Source of the DNA: Megalonaias nervosa
Lineage: Eukaryota > Mollusca > Bivalvia > Unionida > Unionidae
NCBI GenBank assembly: GCA_016617855.1
Contig: JAECUM010001884.1
Coordinates: 1-64,000, forward strand
Direction: 5' to 3'
DNA: 64,000 nucleotides
Position numbers and translations under genes: made by a program. The notes beneath the pieces are model-generated. The model saw only the letters and a list, made by a program, of their open reading frames with translations. It made no database searches and was not told where the DNA came from. Numbering within the stretch: the first letter of the stretch is position 1; each line of letters begins with the position of its first letter. This document shows, in pieces, positions 1-9,626 of this stretch.

Positions 1-1372
1 ATGCCACTGATAGAAAATCATTGCATTTATCCTTGATACTCTCAAGATTCATAGATTATGATCATGAAACCAATGCCATGGATAGAAAATCATTGCATTT
101 ATCTTTGATACTCTCAAGATTCATTGATACCCTCAAGATTCATAGATTCTGACAATGAAACCAATGCCATGATCATGAAACCAATGCCATGGATAGAAAA
201 TCATTGCATTTATCTTTGATACTCTCAAGATTCATTGATACCCTCAAGATTCATAGATTCTGACAATGAAACCAATGCCATGGATAGAAAATCATTGCAT
301 TTATCCTTGATACTCTCAAGATTCATAGATTCTGACAATGAAACCAAAGATGATTCTGACACTGAAACCAATGCCATGGATAGAAAATCATTGAATTTGT
401 CCTTGATACTCTCAAGATTCATAGATTCTGACAATGAAACCAATGCCATGGATAGAAAATCATTGAATTTGTCCTTGATACCCTCAAGATTCATAGATTC
501 TGACAATGAAACCAATGCCATGGATAGAAAATCATTGAATTTGTCCTTGATACTCTCAAGATTCATAGATTCTGACAATGAAACCAATGCCATGGATAGA
601 AAATCATTGAATTTGTCCTTGATACCCTCAAGATTCATAGATTCTGACAATGAAACCAATGCCACTGATAGAAAATCATTGAATTTGTCCTTGATACTAT
701 CAAGATTCATAGATTCTGACACTTAAACCAATGCCACTGATAGAAAATCATTGAATTTGTCCTTGATACCCTCAAGATTCATAGATTCTGGCAATGAAAC
801 CAATGCCATGGATAGAAAATCATTGAATTTGTCCTTGATACTCTCAAGATTCATAGATTCTGACACTGAAACTAATGCCATGGATAGAAAATCATTGCAT
901 TTATCCTTGATACCCTCAAGATTCATAGATTCTGACCATGAAACCAATGCCATGGATAGAAAATCATTGAATTTGTCCTTGATACTCTCAAGATTCATAG
1001 ATTCTGACACTGAAACTAATGCCATGGATAGAAAATCATTGCATTTATCCTTGATACCCTCAAGATTCATAGATTCTGACCATGAAACCAATGCCATGGA
1101 TAGAAAATCATTGAATTTGTCCTTGATACTCTCAAGATTCATAGATTCTGACACTGAAACTAATGCCATGGATAGAAAATCATTGCATTTATCCTTGATA
1201 CCCTCAAGATTCATAGATTCTGACCATGAAACCAATGCCATGGATAGAAAATCATTGAATTTGTCCTTGATACTCTCAAGATTCATTGATACCCTCAAGA
1301 TTCATAGATTCTGACAATGAAACCAATGCTATGGATAGAAAATCATTGCATTTATCCTTGATACTCTTAAGG
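1..1372. repeat. 72-bp minisatellite with 144-bp higher-order repeat
   Basis: Tandem units of 72 bp, with occasional truncated units near the left edge, fill the first 1.37 kb and run off the window. Because 72 is divisible by three, both strands stay open and yield 24-residue repeat 'proteins' in opposite directions. Between about 790 and 1250 the array is organised as a 144-bp dimer: the variant TGACACTGAAACTA recurs at 861, 1005 and 1149, exactly 144 bp apart. I treat the array as non-coding, but a repeat-rich exon on the minus strand cannot be excluded because the array is cut by the window edge. Confidence 0.9.
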
Positions 1373-1561
1373 TATATCCTCATGCTAACACTAGTTAAAC
1401 TTATAATTAACATTTGTATTTGCTGTACTTGCTGGTAATTATGGTTCATTAACCCAAGTTATTAACATTAAATTAGCATTCATTTAAGATTTGCGTCATA
1501 TATATCTAACAGACTTGGTTTTGTAACAAAATTACATTCATTCTTGTTTGTGTTATCACAG
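1373..1561. other. unique AT-rich spacer ending in a splice-acceptor-like sequence
   Basis: No ORF or repeat is visible. The last bases form a T-rich tract followed by CAG at 1559-1561, directly before the exon-like segment, so this could be intron sequence. Confidence 0.4.
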
Positions 1562-1961
1562 GATATTAACCCGCGTCACGACCTTGAAATCAGCCCGACT
1601 GCTATTAACTTGCTTACTGAAATAGATTCAAATGCAAAAAAATTGAAGAACTAGTCACTGGACTGATAAACTCAGTGACCTTGGACTTGACAATGTCATT
1701 TACGTCAGATTGTCTAATTCTGTTACAATAGTGCGGCGGTATTTGTGGTCTGATATACACCATTTTCATCTGACAAAGTGTTTCTGGGACAATACCAGGT
1801 CAGTGAGACGATCCTTTTCCGAAGACAGTGATAACAAGAGAGAGGAAAGATCACAGCGATTTTCATTTAGGACCAACTACACATTGTACGAAGCAATTTT
1901 CTATGTTGATGGGATCATCTGTTCATTAGATATATCCAGATTTTCAAAATTTCCAGGTTGA
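1562..1961 (+). pseudogene. degenerate exon-like coding remnant, unknown product
   Basis: After the acceptor-like CAG, a frame opens at 1562 and runs about 90 nt. The reading then continues in other frames, through an A-run near 1640 and again near 1655, into a 250-nt open frame ending at 1961. The last part contains a hydrophobic/aromatic stretch with the short motif FYVDGIICSLD. A GT after CCAG near 1956 could be a donor. The three frames join smoothly in character, which suggests one exon broken by two small indels rather than three separate ORFs. I do not recognise the family. It lies outside the Polinton TIR, so it is either host or another element. Confidence 0.4.
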
Positions 1962-1986
1962 ATTGCCACTCGGTTTATGTTTAGAA

Positions 1987-2318
1987 TAAAGTATACATAG
2001 TATGAAGTATTTAGTGAAAGTTCAATGAACAAAGTACATATCGTATGAAGTATTTAGTGAAAGTTCAACGTAGATTCGAACAAAGCGCATATCGTATTAA
2101 GTATTTTAGAGAAAGTTCAATGCAGATACAAGCAAAGCACATATCGTTGAAGTATTTTAGTGACAGATCAATTTAGATACGAACAAAGCAAGCATTTTAG
2201 TGAAAGGTCAATGAACAAAGCACATATCGTATGAAGTATTTTTGTGAAAGTTCAACGTAGATACGAACAAAGCGCATATCATATAAAGTATTTTAGTCGA
2301 AGTTCAATGTATATACCA
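1987..2318. repeat. degenerate ~52-bp tandem repeat, about 6-7 units
   Basis: The phrases CATATCGTATGAAGTATTT and GTGAAAGTTCAA recur about every 50 bp, with diverged or deleted units in the middle. The array ends about 50 bp before the Polinton target-site duplication, so the Polinton landed beside it and not inside it. Confidence 0.75.
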
Positions 2319-2366
2319 CTATCCATTCAGTAGTACCGATCAAAGATTTCTAAGACAACTGCCGTC

Positions 2367-2372
2367 TCATCA
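2367..2372. repeat. left target-site duplication TCATCA
   Basis: Identical to 19778-19783. One base is ambiguous: the left TIR may begin with the A at 2372, which would make the shared flank five bp (TCATC). Confidence 0.8.
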
Positions 2373-2566
2373 GTAGTAAGATAATAGGCTGATCCTAAAC
2401 CAAAAACGGATTCTGGACCTGAACTTCAAGGACCTACTGGATTAACTTTTTGGGTGATAGACCAGAGACCCCACCCCCCACCCACCCCCGTAAAACAATA
2501 TTTGTGTACCTTATGAATTTAGACAAAATTTCATATTGAACAATGAAGTATTATATAATATGGGTT
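2373..2566. repeat. Polinton left terminal inverted repeat
   Basis: The reverse complement matches 19595-19777 from GTAGTAAGATAAT inward to AATATGGGTT. There are about five substitutions, plus length differences in a C-rich tract near 2470-2487. Beyond 2566 the two ends diverge abruptly. Confidence 0.92.
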
Positions 2567-2790
2567 ATTATCCATCATCAATAAGACATGTTGGATTTGA
2601 TCTAACAAACAGATTTTGAAAGAGATTTGATTCAATAAAATCAGCCTCAAGTTATACTGGCATAAAACCTAAAATAATAAGCGACTGTATCAAAAATGTT
2701 GGATATCATAAATCACCAAAATGTGGGTCGGTATGGTTATTCACAACTGAAAATGACGAACGAATAAGAGGTTGGTCAGACATTTATTGA
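2560..2790 (+). pseudogene. short NUMOD1/HTH-like ORF at the left TIR
   Basis: An ATG at 2560, inside the last bases of the TIR, opens a 76-codon frame with one TGA at 2617-2619. Residues about 25-60 read as a small helix-turn-helix module (SASSYTGI, then KIISDCIKN, then a Trp-containing strand with VWLF). This resembles the NUMOD1-type DNA-binding tails attached to HNH homing endonucleases. A similar pattern occurs in the C-terminus of the HNH gene at 14956-15775 of this same element. It could be a remnant of a second endonuclease cassette. The assignment is by pattern only. Confidence 0.4.
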
Positions 2791-2806
2791 CAATATGGTT
2801 GATATT

Positions 2807-3333
2807 TTATTTGATAATGATATACAAAACTAAACATCTAATACTGTTGTAATCATATTTTATATAATCTTTTTCATACCTGCTGACTCTCATTGGTAGG
2901 ATATCTGTTAACATACTGTCAATAATACGAAACTCGCGTATTAAATCGTCCATATCATATTTTACACCTCGCAAGTAAGATCGTATCTGATCAAGTAATT
3001 TTTTGTAAGTTATACTTGCTGTTTTACAAGAATTTTTTTTTTTGTTTCAAGTTTGGGTTCAATCTTTTTACATGCTGTTGAAAGAGAGACACCGACACCA
3101 GATATTATTAACAAAAACGGATTTAATAATGCTCCACTTGAGATTATACCAGAGCTAGTCATTAACAGTGGTAAATATGATATTACTCAAAGTATTCTAC
3201 GGTAGTATTTATAACATTCTTTTACACACCAGAGGTTTTTATGATAAAATTTATAATATTGCATTAGAGCGTCAACATCTTGTTTTGGAATATCTTCTGA
3301 AATGTGATTGAAATCGATGATATCTTTTTTCAT
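2807..3333 (-). pseudogene. small membrane-associated Polinton protein, unknown
   Basis: The frame starts at the ATG complementary to 3331-3333 and is open to a stop at 3187. The reading then continues in a second frame through a hydrophobic segment (about 3070-3190, containing SSGALLNPFLLI). After a 13-T tract at 3031-3043 it continues in a third frame rich in Arg, Asp and Tyr to a stop at 2807. Total length would be about 175 residues: a charged N-terminus, one or two membrane-type segments, and a basic/acidic C-terminal helix region. Two frameshifts, one in a homopolymer, break it. It is the terminal gene of the minus-strand block. I assign no function. Confidence 0.5.
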
Positions 3334-3346
3334 TATACAATTTTTT

Positions 3347-4094
3347 TTATATAATATTAAAAGTTCTAGTACCAGCAATCGAATCAAGAAACTCACGGAA
3401 AATATCATTTTTAGGATCAGCTATAAAAATTCTGTATTTGTTATAAACATCTGACGAACTATCCTTGTATCGTTCATCTGTTAGTACCTCATTTTTCTTT
3501 AACCAAGTGTATGAGTCAAAGGTATTTCCTAATTTACGTTCATACAAATCTGTTTCATTCACCAAATTACTATAATCGCTTTCTGTTTTATCAATATACC
3601 CTAATACCAAGCTTATTTGATCTAACGTGAATTTTTTTAAAACAAGATGTTGTCTGATAATTACATATGCGACCACAAAATTTGCTAGCATTAATTTTTT
3701 GAGTGATTTTAGTTCGATTGTTAGCAGACCAATAGCAGAAGCTATTTTTAACATTAATTTTTTCATATGGTTTTGTGAGTATTTTCTCAATTTCATAATA
3801 ATAATTTCGTAATGACAATTGTCCAGAGAGCTGAAGTGATGGAAATGGAATATCATCTTCTTCACTTATGTCGTAATAAGAATTAATTTTTAATTCCAAA
3901 TTTGTTTGGCTGACTTTATCAAAAAACTTTTCTCGCTCAATATCACTAAGATAATTAATTTCGTTGTCAAAATCTTTGATTATTTTTAGAGACCTATCAA
4001 CAATAATCGGTTCAAATTCTGTATCTTTTTTACGCATCATTGGCAAAACTGCGTTTGAGTACGCTTTAATAAGTAACTCCGTGTCTCGTGCCAT
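3347..4094 (-). pseudogene. unknown Polinton protein, ~250 residues, frameshifted
   Basis: Start ATG is complementary to 4092-4094. About 115 residues follow in the first frame (MARDTELLIKAYSNAVLP at the N-terminus, then acidic/helical sequence). The sense frame then shifts near 3740-3770 and continues to a stop at 3347. The second half has one hydrophobic stretch (LANFVVAYVII) and ends with a charged, Tyr-rich tail. It lies 13 bp from the gene above and 10 bp from the gene at 4105-4624, as in a tightly packed viral transcription unit. No family is recognised. Confidence 0.55.
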
Positions 4095-4104
4095 AGTAAC
4101 GATT

Positions 4105-4624
4105 TTAATTAGGGTTTCTTTGTTGTGGTATTACATAACTGAGATGCTTAAAAATGTTTCGTTTTGAAAAACTACTATATAACTTCCTGTTTCTTTTCAT
4201 TCCTATTATCCTAGATTCTGATAGTTTGTCGAGACGATCATTTGTTTTTCCACCTGCGATACTCGTGCTTTTAATAAACCTGATAGCATTATCAAATTTA
4301 TATTTCCAGAATCAAACTCGAGCAATATTTTTTTAACAGGATTTCAACTTGTTTTTGTTCTTCCAGACAATCATCAGGGTGACAGTATCCCCTTATAATA
4401 TCAAAGTTTCCTAATGCTTCTCTCATTTGTGGTCTTCGCATATGTATAACACGAGCAAAAATTTTTTCTCCTTCTAACAATGGAGAATTTATCATTGGAA
4501 GTATAAAATTTTTCATAGCATTTATCGCACGTGCCGCTAATGATACGTCCTTAACATATTTTTCTGGGTTAAAAATATTATCATAAAATCCCCTCGCAAC
4601 AGTTATAATTGGTGGTTCCGACAT
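4105..4624 (-). pseudogene. unknown Polinton protein, ~170 residues, one frameshift
   Basis: The frame opens at 4624 (MSEPPIITVARGFYDNIF) and is clean for 108 codons to a stop at 4298. Just before that stop the reading passes to another frame that stays open, apart from a TGA at the junction, to a stop at 4105. The tail is Lys/Arg-rich (GMKRNRKLYSSFSKRN). One indel near 4300-4310 explains both halves. The N-terminal half contains an R-R-P-Q-M motif and two Cys residues (GYCHPDDC). A TATA-like TATAAAAT lies about 15 bp upstream of the start. Function unknown. Confidence 0.55.
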
Positions 4625-4660
4625 TATTTTATAGCATTAGATTAAATTTGTTCACAATGA

Positions 4661-6079
4661 TCATATCTGATCATCAAGTGTATATATTTGAAAAGCTGTT
4701 AGTCCTGGAAATGGATGTTCAGCAGCAAAAACATTAACTCGAAAATATAAGTACTTGTTGACAATATTTTCTGTCGGGATTGTAAAATATTGTGTTGTTG
4801 TAATATACGTATTTACTGGACTATATAATGTTGTCCAGTCGATATCATTTTTTGATCCTTCCAATTGCCAATTATAAATTCGACCAACACCAGAGTTTAA
4901 TCGGCCGCGCAAATGAAATTGCCAAATAGCAACTGCAGTGGGACATTTAATTTTAATCGAAAAATTTTCAACTTCTCCGTTAGTCGTCCACTCATGTCTA
5001 TCAGAGAAAGCGTAATAAGGATAATTTTCAGGATAATATGATAATGCGCTTACCTCAAACCCAACTCGGTTGTCAGTTGCTTTAAAAAGTGTTGGAATAT
5101 ACCCAACATTATTTTTAGTTCGTTTTATACCACTAGACAGACTATCAACATACGCTTTATTTGTCAGATCATTATGGTTAATTGGAACGTATGTCGTAGT
5201 TATTTTTTTATCTCATGTTTATATTGCCTGTCACTGGTCCACCAGATTTCTTAAAATATGGGGTAAGTTCTTCTTTTAACTGAGCATAACTAATAGCATC
5301 AGTATCATTAGCTGGTGGCGAGGTTGTTGGTAGTCCAGTTATTTTCTTTTCTGACATATTTAAGTTACCTGTCATTATGTCGCCGGCTTTGTTAAGTTTA
5401 TTATCGTCAACAGATTTTAGTTGTGCATAACTTACAGCTTGTGTTCTATCAAAGTTTTCTAGCGGATATACAGTTTCTAACCCAATATTTTTTTTTTTTA
5501 TCTTTCATGTAAATATTACCTGTAACCGCTCCATCGGTTTTATCAAGTTTGTTATCATCCACATATTTCAACTGTAAATAACTTACCGCTTGTGTTTGAT
5601 TTAAGTTTGCTGGTGGATATCCAGTCTCCAAATTTATAATTTTTTTTTCCTGACATACCTAAGTTACCGCTTAAAGTTCCGCCTGTCAGTGACAACTTAT
5701 TATCGTCGACGGATTTTAGTTGTGAATAACTTACCGCTTGTGTATGATTTAAGTTTGCTGGTGGATACCTGGTCCCCAAATTCATTATTTTTTTTTCTGA
5801 CATATCTAAGTTGCCGCTTAAAGTTCCGCCAGATTTATCTAGTTTATTACCGTCGACGGATTTTAGTTGTTTATAACTAACAGCTTGTGTATCAACAACA
5901 TTTATTGGCGGATAATTTGTTTCTAAACCTAGCACTCGTTGATTTGACATAGACAGGTTTCCTGTCATTGTATCACCAGATTTTTTTAGGTAACCTGATA
6001 AATCAATATTGCCGTTTGTTATTGTACTTATAGCCGACGAATCTCCTAATGTTGTTCCAAATTTTGTATAATAGCTCAT
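4661..6079 (-). pseudogene. fibre protein: phage tail-fibre-like repeats + discoidin (F5/8C)-like C-terminus
   Basis: The start is complementary to 6077-6079. The N-terminus has a classic phage tail-fibre signature, GYLKKSGDTMTGNLSM. It is followed by five units of 49 residues (147 bp) whose conserved core is YPPxN, TQAVSYxQLKSVDDNKL, then GG-x-GNL and an MS-KK turn; units begin near 5925, 5770, 5620, 5475 and 5325. Downstream of about 5205 the last ~180 residues form a beta-rich domain. It contains the pattern WQLEGSKNDIDWTTL, an aromatic-rich central strand (YFRVNV) and a C-terminal LTAFQIYTL. This resembles F5/8 type C (discoidin) carbohydrate-binding domains. The likely role is a trimeric receptor-binding spike or fibre on the virion (inference). 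At least three frameshifts break it, near 5485-5495, 5640-5650 (both A-runs on the coding strand) and 5205. Confidence 0.7.
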
Positions 6080-6116
6080 TATTTATTTATTGTCTGACAC
6101 TTTTTATATAACAACA
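6080..6116. promoter_or_regulatory. divergent promoter between fibre and ATPase genes
   Basis: Only 37 bp separate the two divergent starts. The stretch contains TTTTTATATAAC, which reads as a TATA-like box in both directions, about 10 bp before the ATPase ATG and about 25 bp before the fibre ATG. Similar TATAWAA boxes precede most genes of the element. Confidence 0.45.
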
Positions 6117-6793
6117 ATGGCAAAATCGTTGATATTAAATTTTGATACAGAGCGGTTGGTGAAACATAAACACAACAATGAACTTCCAGATTGTCATTAT
6201 CTTATTGTTGGACGAACTGGGTCGGGAAAAACAAATTTACTTATGAATTTACTGCTGGGCGATAATTTTAACTACGATCGAGTTTATATTTATACAATTA
6301 ATCCACAGCAAGATAAGTACGAGCTACTTAACGAATATAATAACAAACTTCGTGATGATCTTGATGCTGGTGAAGATTTTTTTATTATCAAACAACCAGA
6401 AGAACTTGTTCCAGTTAATCAACTTGATTCGTCCGAGCATAAGATAGTAGTTTTTGACGATATTCCGCTAAATAATGTAGAGATGAATAAAATAAGATCA
6501 TATTTTTCACTATCACGTAATAAGAAATGTAATTCTGTTTATTTAGCTCAAAGTTTTTACAACGTAGACAGATTTATCAGATGAAATACTGGTTGTTTTA
6601 TATTATTTCCAGGATTAGACAATGTAGACGTTAGAAATATTGCAAACGAGCAATTGGCGACGTGACAAAAGATAAATTTATTGAATTATATCATAAGGCG
6701 ACAGCGGATAAATATAACGTTTTCTTATTTGATAAACTTGCACATGATCCAACTAAAATGTTTCGTTGTTGTATTGAAAATTATCTGCAGTAA
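6117..6793 (+). pseudogene. Polinton genome-packaging ATPase (FtsK/HerA, A32-like)
   Basis: In polintoviruses and related dsDNA viruses this ATPase drives DNA into the capsid. The frame begins at the ATG at 6117 after the TATA-like box. An upstream TTG-initiated extension exists but is unlikely in a eukaryote. Walker A GRTGSGKT is at residues 32-39 and Walker B (IVVFDD) at about 110-115. A sensor-like Gln lies in the YLAQSFYNVDR segment that follows. TGA at 6582-6584 interrupts codon 156. It follows AGA and could derive from CGA by C-to-T change. A one-base frameshift near 6660 precedes the C-terminal segment, which ends at 6791-6793. Length after allowing for both breaks is about 225 residues, normal for the family. 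Confidence 0.88.
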
Positions 6794-6855
6794 GTTTTTG
6801 TTTTCGGTAGAAAATTATTTATAATTTGCCAATTTTATAAAACATTCATATAATT

Positions 6856-8411
6856 ATGGAAAGACAAGAAAAATACAGAAAACATGTAGAAAATCTGAAA
6901 AAACTTGTTCAATCTAAAGCTGAACTGAGGCAGATGACTCAACAAGCACGACGTGGACAAATAACTGCTGCAGAAACAGCAGCAACAGTTCTCAAACCAG
7001 TTACTGAAGCACTACTTGGAAAACAACCTGAAACTAAACCGCTGTCAGAAGAAGTTAAGTGACTGCAGGAAAAAGGTTTAATCGGATTAGTCAAGGAACA
7101 ACAAGAAGCAGCTGCTGCAAAAATTGTTGCTAGATCTGACGAAGAAAGAAGAAAATTAGCTGAAGCACTTGTAGCAAATATTGCTGATCCTGTTGCTAGA
7201 CGAAATGAACTAAATCAGCTGATCAATAATCCAATTTTATTTGAACGAAGATTATCAGAATTAACCACACATGAAATTAGGACTGTTTTGGGAAAATTAT
7301 CAGAAAAATTAGAGGATATTGAAAAAGAACAAGAAAAAATTGGAGAGTTAGCAGTAAGGGTTTTAAATGTTGACGAAAAAAGACGATTTTATCGAGAAAA
7401 AGCACATGATAAAATAACAAAATCCGAATACAATACTTTTATAGAAAAAAATAATATTAATGATATTGATAATTTAAAAACTTGGTCAAAAGAAAGATAT
7501 GATAAACTTATAAATAATTTAAATGCAATAATGAAGGCTGGCTTTGCGTCTAATGATGAATTAGAAAAAGTTACTGAAGAAGAACATATGTCGCAACTCT
7601 GATAATATTAGAGCTGGTACTATTGCTAGAGTATTTAACAGAGCAGCTACTGAAAATAGATGCACAAGGTTTGGTAAAAGTTGGGATTTTTATAGGAAAT
7701 TTAAAATAGATGATGAAAATCGCATAAAAGATGCTAAAAAAACTAAAAAGTACATTAAAAACTGATAGACCAGAGAGCACACAATTTCCAGCAGAGACTG
7801 AAAAACCACTAGTTATATCGCCAAGGGAAACTGAAAGAAGGAAGCAAATTGAAAAAATAAAGGAAATGGTAAAAAAGAAAATAGAAGACTCAGATTATGA
7901 TACTTTTATAAAAGAAAATAATATTAAAGATGTTGATAATATTAATAAATTAACACAAAATGAATATGATATTTTAATTGTTATATTAGATAAAAAATTA
8001 AAGATGGTAAACAAACTTTAGATGAAATTGATAAAGCTGAAAAAAAAAGATTTCACAGAACTTTATAGAAAAGCTCGAGATGGTGTTATGGCTGGTGTTT
8101 TTAAATATGCTGCAGTAAAATTTGGAGCTGGAACAGCTAGTACTGCAGGACGAAGCTTTAAAAATGTATTTGATGGTTATGATAAAAGTCGATTAAGTAA
8201 AGTAAAAACTGGAACAGGTGTACAAATATTTGCATCAACTGCTGAAATGATAGGCAGATTAATGCTGCTGATATCATCAAAGGAAGCTGAGAATGTTTGC
8301 GCTGAAATTGACAATGAAATTATTGATATACTTGATCATTTAAGATCGGAAAATTTATTAACATCTGATGAATACGAAACTTTACACACCGATTTAATCG
8401 CGGCGACCTAA
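6856..8411 (+). pseudogene. repeat-containing coiled-coil Polinton protein, unknown
   Basis: Probably one gene of about 515 codons with several lesions. ATG 6856 opens a highly charged, Glu/Lys/Ala-rich coiled-coil region with one TGA at 7060-7062. The same frame continues to 7602. A frameshift near 7590 leads into a short HTH-like block (GTIARVFNRAATENRC, then a WDFY strand) to about 7737. Another shift near 7735 leads to 7731-8021, and a third to a compact C-terminal domain at 8022-8411 with a conserved-looking GAGTASTAGRSFKNVF stretch. A ~45-residue motif occurs twice (SEYNTFIEKNNINDIDNL near 7425; DYDTFIKENNIKDVDN near 7890). It lies between the ATPase and penton genes, so a virion role is possible but unproven. 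It may alternatively be two genes. Confidence 0.5.
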
Positions 8412-8465
8412 TTTTATAAATGTCAATTTTATAAATATTAATTTTGTAAAATATAATAAATAACA
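8409..8465 (+). promoter_or_regulatory. AT-rich promoter-like leader of the penton gene
   Basis: Three spaced copies of ATTTTATAAAT or a close variant lie between the upstream stop and the ATG at 8466. The TATA-like character matches the leaders before the ATPase, major capsid and polymerase genes. Confidence 0.35.
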
Positions 8466-9227
8466 ATGTCAACAACATTATTACTAGACTCTAGTACGGC
8501 CGCGATAGCTAACGCGAAAGATAGCGCAAATTTTTCAGTAAACTATATTCTGCCAATACAACTTGATACTGAAAAACAGTATGAGATTGGACTAATTTCT
8601 TGTACATGTTGGCATTCCATGGCTAACGTAAAAACTGGAGTAAACGATGAATTTGATTTTACTTTAACTCCAGCTCCAAGACCTACATGGAAAACATTTA
8701 AAATTCCGCAAGGAGCCTACAACGTAACTGATTTAAGTAAGACGATACGCGAAATTAATAGCGAAAAATGGAGGAGTTTCAGACAATTTTGAACCGGTAC
8801 CGACTTATAACACATTACGCGCCAGAATAACATTAACAAATAATTTGATAATAGATTTTTCATCAGCAACAAGCATAGCGTCGCTGATTGGATTTACTCA
8901 CAAGCAATATGGATCCACCACAGAACAAACTATAACGGTGATTTGCCAGTAAATATAACCGACGTAAACACAATATTAATAAATTGCTCCATTGCGTCTG
9001 GATCTTACTCAGCTCAGGGCAGTAAAGGGAAAACAATATATAGTTTCTCACCAAATGTTCCACCGGGATCGCTCATGCAAATTAGTCCGCGGCAAGTTAT
9101 TTATTATCCGCTAAATGTTGAAAATCAAATAAAAACAATAAATATGCAGTTGACAAATCAATCTGGACGACAGCTGGATTTGAAAAACGAGGTTGTCACT
9201 TACTATTTACACTTACGCGCACAATAA
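8466..9227 (+). pseudogene. Polinton minor capsid (penton base) protein
   Basis: The start ATG at 8466 follows an AT-rich leader. The first 108 codons are clean. The sense frame then runs in another phase from about 8765 to about 8935 and returns to the original phase for the C-terminal third, ending at 9227. Two compensating single-base indels therefore split it. The C-terminal part carries the penton-type signature YSFSPNVPPG, then IYYPLN, then a closing strand LDLKNEVVTYYLHLR. Total about 253 residues, appropriate for the single-jelly-roll penton protein of polintoviruses, which forms capsid vertices. It sits upstream of the major capsid gene as expected. Confidence 0.78.
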
Positions 9228-9259
9228 CAAAGTTATTGTTTTATGCAACCTCAGATATA

Positions 9260-9599
9260 ATGAAACAAAAAAAAATTTACCAAAGAAAAATTATTGGTGA
9301 ATTTTTAGGAAATATATTTACTAAAATTATTGAAAATATTCCGGGAATCGCGCATAAAGTTGCACCAACTGCACTTGACGCGTCAAAAGCTTTTGTAACT
9401 GGAGCTGCATCTGCTGCTGGAACTGCGGTGGGACACAAAAATAACTGATAAAATTACTCAGAAACCACCGACAATCAAACAAGTTGTATCAGAAATAGCT
9501 CCAACAAAAGAAACTCAACGTGCTCTGATAACAAGAACCAAAAAACTTTTATCACCAAAGGGCGAGCAGATTATACAAAAATTAACAGCTCCACAATAA
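9260..9599 (+). pseudogene. small amphipathic virion-type protein
   Basis: The ATG at 9260 starts a ~113-residue product: a basic N-terminus (KQKKIYQRK), an amphipathic helix (FLGNIFTKIIENIPGI), an Ala/Gly-rich segment (GAASAAGTAVG), and a Lys/Thr-rich tail. The first frame stops at 9448 and the tail continues in the next frame, so one indel lies in the A-run near 9440. The position between penton and major capsid genes, and the amphipathic N-terminus, suggest a minor virion or membrane-active capsid protein comparable in role to adenoviral minor proteins. That is inference and no homology is claimed. Confidence 0.45.
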
Positions 9600-9626
9600 A
9601 ATTTTATATAATCTAATAAATAAAAA

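Noticed and set aside
225..1314. Long ORFs on both strands in the 72-bp array
   Set aside because: The unit length is a multiple of three and lacks stops in several frames; mirror ORFs on both strands argue against a real gene.
6090..6116. TTG-initiated extension of the ATPase
   Set aside because: Eukaryotic genes rarely start at TTG, and a TATA-like box occupies this stretch.
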